5,567 nucleotides of DNA from Chitinophagales bacterium (GTDB lineage: Bacteria; Bacteroidota; Bacteroidia; Chitinophagales; UBA2359). The DNA is taken from assembly GCA_020631035.1 (NCBI GenBank), contig JAHDIA010000438.1, positions 1 through 5,567 of the forward strand. Reading direction: 5' to 3'. The notes below the pieces were generated by a model. That model saw nothing but the letters and a program-made list of their open reading frames with translations, made no database searches and was not told the DNA's origin. The translations under genes were made by a program, and so were the position numbers. Positions 1-3,421 of the stretch are shown piece by piece. The stretch's first letter is position 1; each line of letters opens with the position of its first letter.

Positions 1-147
1 ACCTGCTACACTCTCTGTTCCAAAATAATTGTAGGGGGCCACATTGTAGGGCTGACTCAAAGGCAATATTCCTTCAGTCAACAAATTCGTACGCATTTCA
101 TTGTCCCCTACAGTGTAGGCGCCTTCCAAAAATACTTTTAAGGCTAT
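1..147 (-). other. Start of a conserved EGAY-type module, cut by the window edge
   Basis: Residues 745-793 read through ALKVFLEGAY, MRTNLL, ILPLSQPYNV and YNYFGTESV. The series 'K.FLEGAY…M…L…LP..QPY…Y.G.E' resembles a segment I remember as recurrent in large secreted Bacteroidota proteins, usually near the C-terminal part. Its role is unknown to me. The rest lies outside the window. Confidence 0.45.
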
Positions 148-2379
148 ATCATTCATACTGCCATCCAACACATCAATGGTAATGGTGTATACATAATCCT
201 GACAATTTCCATCGTAAGTGATGGTATAAGTCGTCGTTTCTGTTGGTGTAAAGGTAAAGACGTTGTCGCCAAACAAAGACCAATTGGCATCTGGCTCGAC
301 CTGTGGTATGGCTGGAATGCTACAGCCGTCTTCCAAGGCTGGCAAGGTAATACCTGTAGAAATACCCTTGTCGATATTTTCTCCTTCTAACAAATAGGTT
401 CCCCAGTGTAAGGTGTCCAAAGGCAATACACCCTGAAGCAAGGTTACACTTGCCAAATCATTTGTTGGGTCTGGATCAGGGACTCCATTTGGGTTAGAAG
501 TAAAGGCTTCAATTACATAATCTTGTGGATCAAAATATTGAGAGGTAATAAATACATTGACCGAATCGCCAGGAGCAACAGGATTGTAATTGGTACCATC
601 ACCATAAAAATAATAGAATTGTTGCGCCTCTCCATTGACCGACCAATTGATGACCGCACTGTACAATGGTTCGCTTCCATAATTTTTTAAATTAAAGACC
701 ACCAAGGCATCTCCATCGGGTGCATAAAATGGCTGGACAATACGAGCAATACCTGCATCTGAATTCACTGTTGTATCTACTGCTTCGATACAAGTAACAG
801 TGACTGCTTTGGCATTCGGGCAATCAGAGCTAAAAGGTGCAGGCACATAATCATAAGAAACAATTTGTCCATCTTCGTGATCAAAAGTTACCCCAAAAGC
901 ATAATAGGGATCAACCACGATGCCATTGGACTGTTCGATCAAAAAATAAGTATCTCCATCGGGACCACAATCTTGGAAGAAGATGGTTCCTGTATGGGTA
1001 TAATTACAAACGTCTATATCTTCCTCTTCTGAACAATCGTTGACAATTACAAAGTAAGTATTAGAAATACCAACACATTCTTGATTGAATATTGTATTGG
1101 TACAAGTATTGGAAACAGTATAGTAAGTACTATGACTAGGGGACAAGGTATAGGTTCCACAACCACTGGCGCAACTTGAACCAGTTGTAGGGCTAATACT
1201 CGTACCACAGTCCAAACAATCAGAAGTACCAGGTGTACAACCATCGTAACATTCAGTTGTAGGGGTTATACTGGGTGGATATACATTGATGCTTTCTCCT
1301 TCACAAATGATGATAACATCGTCTGCATTTGGATTGCCTACCAAAGCGAGTCCCGCAGAATCATTTTCTGGACGGGCGTCCGTTCCCAAACCATTGACAT
1401 TGGATGTCCAAGCCTCAATGATGTAGTTTTCCCCTTCTACAAAATTATAACTTCCTACATTTACATAAACTGTAATACCAGGATTCATTGTACCTGAATA
1501 AGTATAACCCAACTGCTCTACCCCATTTACTGACCAGTGTACATCTGCCGAGTTGAGGACTGTACTCCCCCAATTGGTCAAAGCAATTTGTATTGTTTCG
1601 ACTCCACTTGTTGTAATCTCGGTAGGTGATACAATAGACGAAATACCTCCATCGTCTCCAACTGGCATAGATTCTTCTGACTCAGCAATACACGTAACGG
1701 TAATCGCCTCAATGTCTCCACCACAAGGTGATTCAAAATCAGCTTCCTCGTAAGCAAAGTGAACAATTTGTCCATCGTAAGTGGTAAAATCTATGTCTTC
1801 TGCAAAATAAGGATCGTAAATGTCTCCATTTTGTGTTTCAAAGAAAAAGAACAATTCTCCTAGACAATATTCAAAAAAGACGGTTCCTGTATTGGGCAAG
1901 AAACAACCATTTTCGTCTACCTGACTACCTGCACACGGTTCTACCACAACAGTTGTATAAGTAATTCGCCCAGCAGATACAACAGGTGACGGCTGTGGTC
2001 CTTGAGGTGGTGGTGGTTGACCAGGTGTATACAAACCTGTCCCACAAATATTGTCAGGTACACCAGGGCAAGAAACCCAATGCGAAGCTCCAATGTAAGT
2101 TGTTGTTGTTGTAGGAGCAACATCGACAGTCATACAAGGATTGCATTCAAAATTTCCAATGGCATCTTCAACATTGTAAACTGGCTCTGTTCCTTCTGTC
2201 CAATAAACAGGCTGTGGGGAACTACAGTAACTGGTAACGGCATTTCCCATTAAGGTTGCAGTATCACCAGGACAAATGTAAATATATTCATTAAATATGA
2301 TGGGATCAGGTTGGGCATTTATTCCCAATCCCAGCAGGAATAAAAAACTTAGTAGTGTAGTAGTTTTGAATAAAGACAT
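1..2379 (-). CDS. Large secreted multidomain surface protein with Ig-like and CARDB-like modules, 3' end cut by the window
   Basis: An open frame runs without a stop from the ATG at 2377-2379 to the window edge, giving 793 residues with the C-terminus missing. Residues 1-22 form a signal peptide. Residues about 33-113 look like an Ig-like domain of the kind repeated in T9SS adhesins (ICPGDTAT near the start, APTTTTTYIG near the end). A Pro/Gln-rich linker follows at 119-132. Two tandem modules then span about 134-433 and 434-650. Each has a ~100-residue domain with a DGQIV motif followed by a CARDB-like domain with a WSVNG motif. A Cys-rich Ig-like stretch (354-433) separates them. A third Ig-like segment (about 680-740, FTPTETTTYTITY) leads into a conserved EGAY-type module. 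No catalytic residues are recognisable. By family analogy it is an exported adhesin-like or structural protein; a T9SS domain would be expected beyond the window but is not visible. The start is chosen for the signal peptide and the A-rich leader. Existence as a gene is very secure; the function is inferred. Confidence 0.93.
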   Translation of the reverse strand, partial: MSLFKTTTLLSFLFLLGLGINAQPDPIIFNEYIYICPGDTATLMGNAVTSYCSSPQPVYWTEGTEPVYNVEDAIGNFECNPCMTVDVAPTTTTTYIGASHWVSCPGVPDNICGTGLYTPGQPPPPQGPQPSPVVSAGRITYTTVVVEPCAGSQVDENGCFLPNTGTVFFEYCLGELFFFFETQNGDIYDPYFAEDIDFTTYDGQIVHFAYEEADFESPCGGDIEAITVTCIAESEESMPVGDDGGISSIVSPTEITTSGVETIQIALTNWGSTVLNSADVHWSVNGVEQLGYTYSGTMNPGITVYVNVGSYNFVEGENYIIEAWTSNVNGLGTDARPENDSAGLALVGNPNADDVIIICEGESINVYPPSITPTTECYDGCTPGTSDCLDCGTSISPTTGSSCASGCGTYTLSPSHSTYYTVSNTCTNTIFNQECVGISNTYFVIVNDCSEEEDIDVCNYTHTGTIFFQDCGPDGDTYFLIEQSNGIVVDPYYAFGVTFDHEDGQIVSYDYVPAPFSSDCPNAKAVTVTCIEAVDTTVNSDAGIARIVQPFYAPDGDALVVFNLKNYGSEPLYSAVINWSVNGEAQQFYYFYGDGTNYNPVAPGDSVNVFITSQYFDPQDYVIEAFTSNPNGVPDPDPTNDLASVTLLQGVLPLDTLHWGTYLLEGENIDKGISTGITLPALEDGCSIPAIPQVEPDANWSLFGDNVFTFTPTETTTYTITYDGNCQDYVYTITIDVLDGSMNDIALKVFLEGAYTVGDNEMRTNLLTEGILPLSQPYNVAPYNYFGTESVAG
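436..750 (-). other. Second CARDB-like domain
   Basis: Residues about 544-648 begin GIARIVQP and contain ALVVFNLKNYGSEPL, INWSVNGEA, an APGDSVNV strand and VIEAFTSNPNG before NDLASV. It matches the first copy in order and spacing, so the duplicated unit includes both the DGQIV module and this domain. The family name is a pattern-based call. Confidence 0.6.
781..1080 (-). repeat. Second copy of the ~100-residue DGQIV module
   Basis: Residues 434-533, aligned with residues 134-233 with the same landmarks: a Cys before HTGTIFFQDC, DPYYAFGVTF, DGQIVSYDY and VTVTCI. The copies are clearly diverged at the protein level (many substitutions outside these motifs), so this is an old duplication and not a recent tandem expansion. 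Confidence 0.75.
1084..1320 (-). other. Cys-rich Ig-like segment between the tandem modules
   Basis: Residues about 354-432. The start (VIIICEGESINV) and the end (SPSHSTYYTVSNTC) match the Ig-like segments common in T9SS-exported proteins. An inserted stretch holds six cysteines in 31 residues (377, 381, 388, 391, 403, 407) and a small internal duplication, SITPTT..C...C followed 24 residues later by SISPTT...C...C. The insert could be a disulfide knot or a metal-binding loop; neither is proven. Confidence 0.55.
1342..1644 (-). other. First CARDB-like domain
   Basis: Residues about 246-346 begin GISSIVSP and contain IQIALTNWGS, a WSVNG turn and IIEAWTSNVNG before NDSA. The series 'I.L.N.G…V.WSVNG…EN' is typical of CARDB-type Ig-like adhesion domains in bacterial surface proteins. 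Assignment rests on pattern recognition without a profile search; a related Ig-like family is the alternative. It pairs with the second copy at residues 544-648. Confidence 0.6.
1681..1980 (-). repeat. First copy of a ~100-residue unrecognised module (DGQIV module)
   Basis: Residues 134-233. Landmarks are an upstream Cys, NTGTVFFEYC, an aromatic-rich strand, YDPYFAEDIDF, DGQIVHFAYEE and the closing ITVTCI. The second copy sits exactly 300 residues further on (434-533) and shares TGT[VI]FF, DPY[FY]A, DGQIV and [IV]TVTCI. I do not recognise the fold; the paired cysteines and alternating hydrophobic pattern suggest a beta-rich extracellular domain. Confidence 0.75.
1984..2025 (-). other. Pro/Gln-rich linker
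   Basis: Residues 119-132 read PGQPPPPQGPQPSP, a low-complexity, presumably extended linker. It separates the N-terminal Ig-like segment from the first tandem module. The composition is seen directly; the linker role is inferred from its place between domains. Confidence 0.75.
2314..2379 (-). other. Signal peptide of the downstream surface protein
   Basis: The first 22 residues have a short N-terminal region with Lys5, a hydrophobic core (LLSFLFLLGLG, residues 9-19) and the polar end INA before Gln23. Cleavage between Ala22 and Gln23 fits the pattern common in Bacteroidota, where the mature protein often starts with Gln (pyroglutamate). There is no lipobox Cys at +1, so this should be a Sec/SPI substrate and not a lipoprotein. 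It also fixes the translation start. Confidence 0.9.
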
Positions 2380-2418
2380 TGTTTTGTTTTTAGATATATA
2401 TAGTCCGAAATTAGATTG

Positions 2419-2426
2419 CAAAAATA
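2419..2426 (-). promoter_or_regulatory. Candidate Bacteroidota -7 box for the downstream gene
   Basis: On the minus strand this reads TATTTTTG, a full match to the Bacteroidota sigma-A -7 consensus TAnnTTTG. It ends 40 bases before the start codon, leaving a short leader. The expected -33 TTG is not well placed: the nearest TTG is only about 13 bases upstream, shorter than the usual spacing. The leader before the ATG is A-rich (CTAAAAACAAAACA) with no Shine-Dalgarno, as is normal in this phylum. Confidence 0.4.
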
Positions 2427-3004
2427 GGAACAGTAAAAACAAGATTAAACTTGTTTAGCTGCTCCTTTTATAGATAATGGTTGAAAAGAAATCTTTACAT
2501 AATGCACCCTTATTTGCTTCAAATTTGGTTAGTTAGTTAAATGATTGTAGGGAGGATGTACGGGGACAGAATGTCTTGATTTAATTGCTAATAGTGCATA
2601 CACACCAATGCCCGAAAAATAGATTTTAATACACATAGTTATTTTACTTTAATTCAAAAAATTAAATACAAGTTGTCATTCTCCATAAGGAGCAATGAAT
2701 GTCCATAAAACAATGTAATAAAACCTTTTGGGCTTGAACGCTGCTTAAAGTAAGGTTCCAACTAGAAAGCAGGTAATTGCAATGACGCTAGGTCAAATAT
2801 ATTTTATAAGAAGTTGCTGAGAAACTGAGGTTTCTTTTCATTATCACTCTACAAGTATAAACCAATATACGTATTGCTGTCAAGTTTTTGAGCAAAAAAT
2901 ATTTATTTTTTTATGTAATTTGAGACTTTTTTTGTATTTAAATTACCCTTTTTTGTACGGAACGCTGGGGCTTCGACCGATGGGTACTCCCCGCTTTCCG
3001 TTTC

Positions 3005-3054
3005 TATGGCGGCAGATAAAGACGTTGTATGCAACGTCTCTACCTGTCGCCATA
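3005..3054. repeat. 50-bp near-perfect inverted repeat
   Basis: Left arm 3005-3027 and right arm 3032-3054 are 23 bases each around the 4-base loop TATG. Twenty of 23 positions pair, and all three mismatches are transitions that would leave G-U pairs in one or other RNA strand. The innermost eight pairs are perfect (AGACGTTG / CAACGTCT). The core resembles palindromes built on GACGTTGCATGCAACGTC that I recall as dispersed multicopy repeats in cyanobacteria and Bacteroidota. It may mark a miniature mobile or REP-like element; no TIRs or target-site duplications were found around it. Confidence 0.8.
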
Positions 3055-3256
3055 TCCACTGCAATCGGGCGTATTTTCGCATCTTTTTGTCCTTCCGCCC
3101 TATCTTGCATCCATCCGCTACATCCTACACTTCAAAACAGCTTCTTTGACAATAAAAAGCGCAGGACGAAGCGGGTGGATGAACTTTGGTGCAAAGAGAA
3201 AAACAGGCGTTGGCTAATCGGACCAAAACCTAGCCTAGAACCACGCACGCTGCACC

Positions 3257-3285
3257 AAAAAAACAGACACCTAAAAAGATGTCTG
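3257..3285 (-). terminator. Rho-independent terminator of the Kazal-domain gene
   Basis: On the minus strand the sequence forms CAGACA-T-CT / AG-G-TGTCTG around a short T-rich loop, followed at once by seven T residues. The stem can be extended outward by A-T and G-U pairs into the T tract. It lies about 137 bases past the stop codon at 3422-3424, in the correct orientation. On the plus strand there is no T tract after the stem, so it is directional. It separates transcription of the two genes. Confidence 0.75.
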
Positions 3286-3421
3286 CTTCCTACGTTCAAG
3301 TATAATATGATTTTGATATAAATTTTGGTTCAAACTTTTATTTGAATGTAAATGGGGACATTGAATATCATCACAATACAATGCCCACCATTTGTACAAA
3401 GAGTGCTACATTATACTCATA

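Larger units (their letters stand above)
2380..3421. other. Intergenic spacer without a supportable gene
   Basis: I see no credible coding region on either strand in this 1042-bp stretch. Plus-strand open frames within 2920-3321 lack family resemblance, have basic, irregular composition and cross a palindrome and a terminator. Bases 2641-2940 are about 28% G+C by hand count, while 2941-3240 are about 48%. The spacer carries the terminator of the upstream gene, an inverted repeat and the candidate promoter of the downstream gene. No tRNA or known structured RNA was recognised. Confidence 0.7.

Noticed and set aside
2863..2876. Small hairpin CAATA-TACG-TATTG
   Set aside because: The stem has only five pairs in A+T-rich DNA, has no T tract after it and is expected by chance.
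2440..2940. Possible tRNA or small RNA gene in the A+T-rich part of the spacer
   Set aside because: No cloverleaf, T-loop GTTC-A-C pattern or known riboswitch core was found on either strand.
3108..3181. Inverted pair CATCCATCCGC / GCGGGTGGATG as an element boundary
   Set aside because: The arms pair at 10 of 11 positions but do not coincide with the edges of the G+C-rich island, and no target-site duplication is visible, so they are not called as terminal repeats.
2920..3321. Plus-strand open frame of 133 codons in the spacer
   Set aside because: It has no recognisable domain, runs through a 50-bp palindrome and the terminator of the opposite gene, is rich in Arg/Lys/Pro without pattern, and has no convincing translation signal. 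It fits chance openness in a G+C-rich noncoding element.
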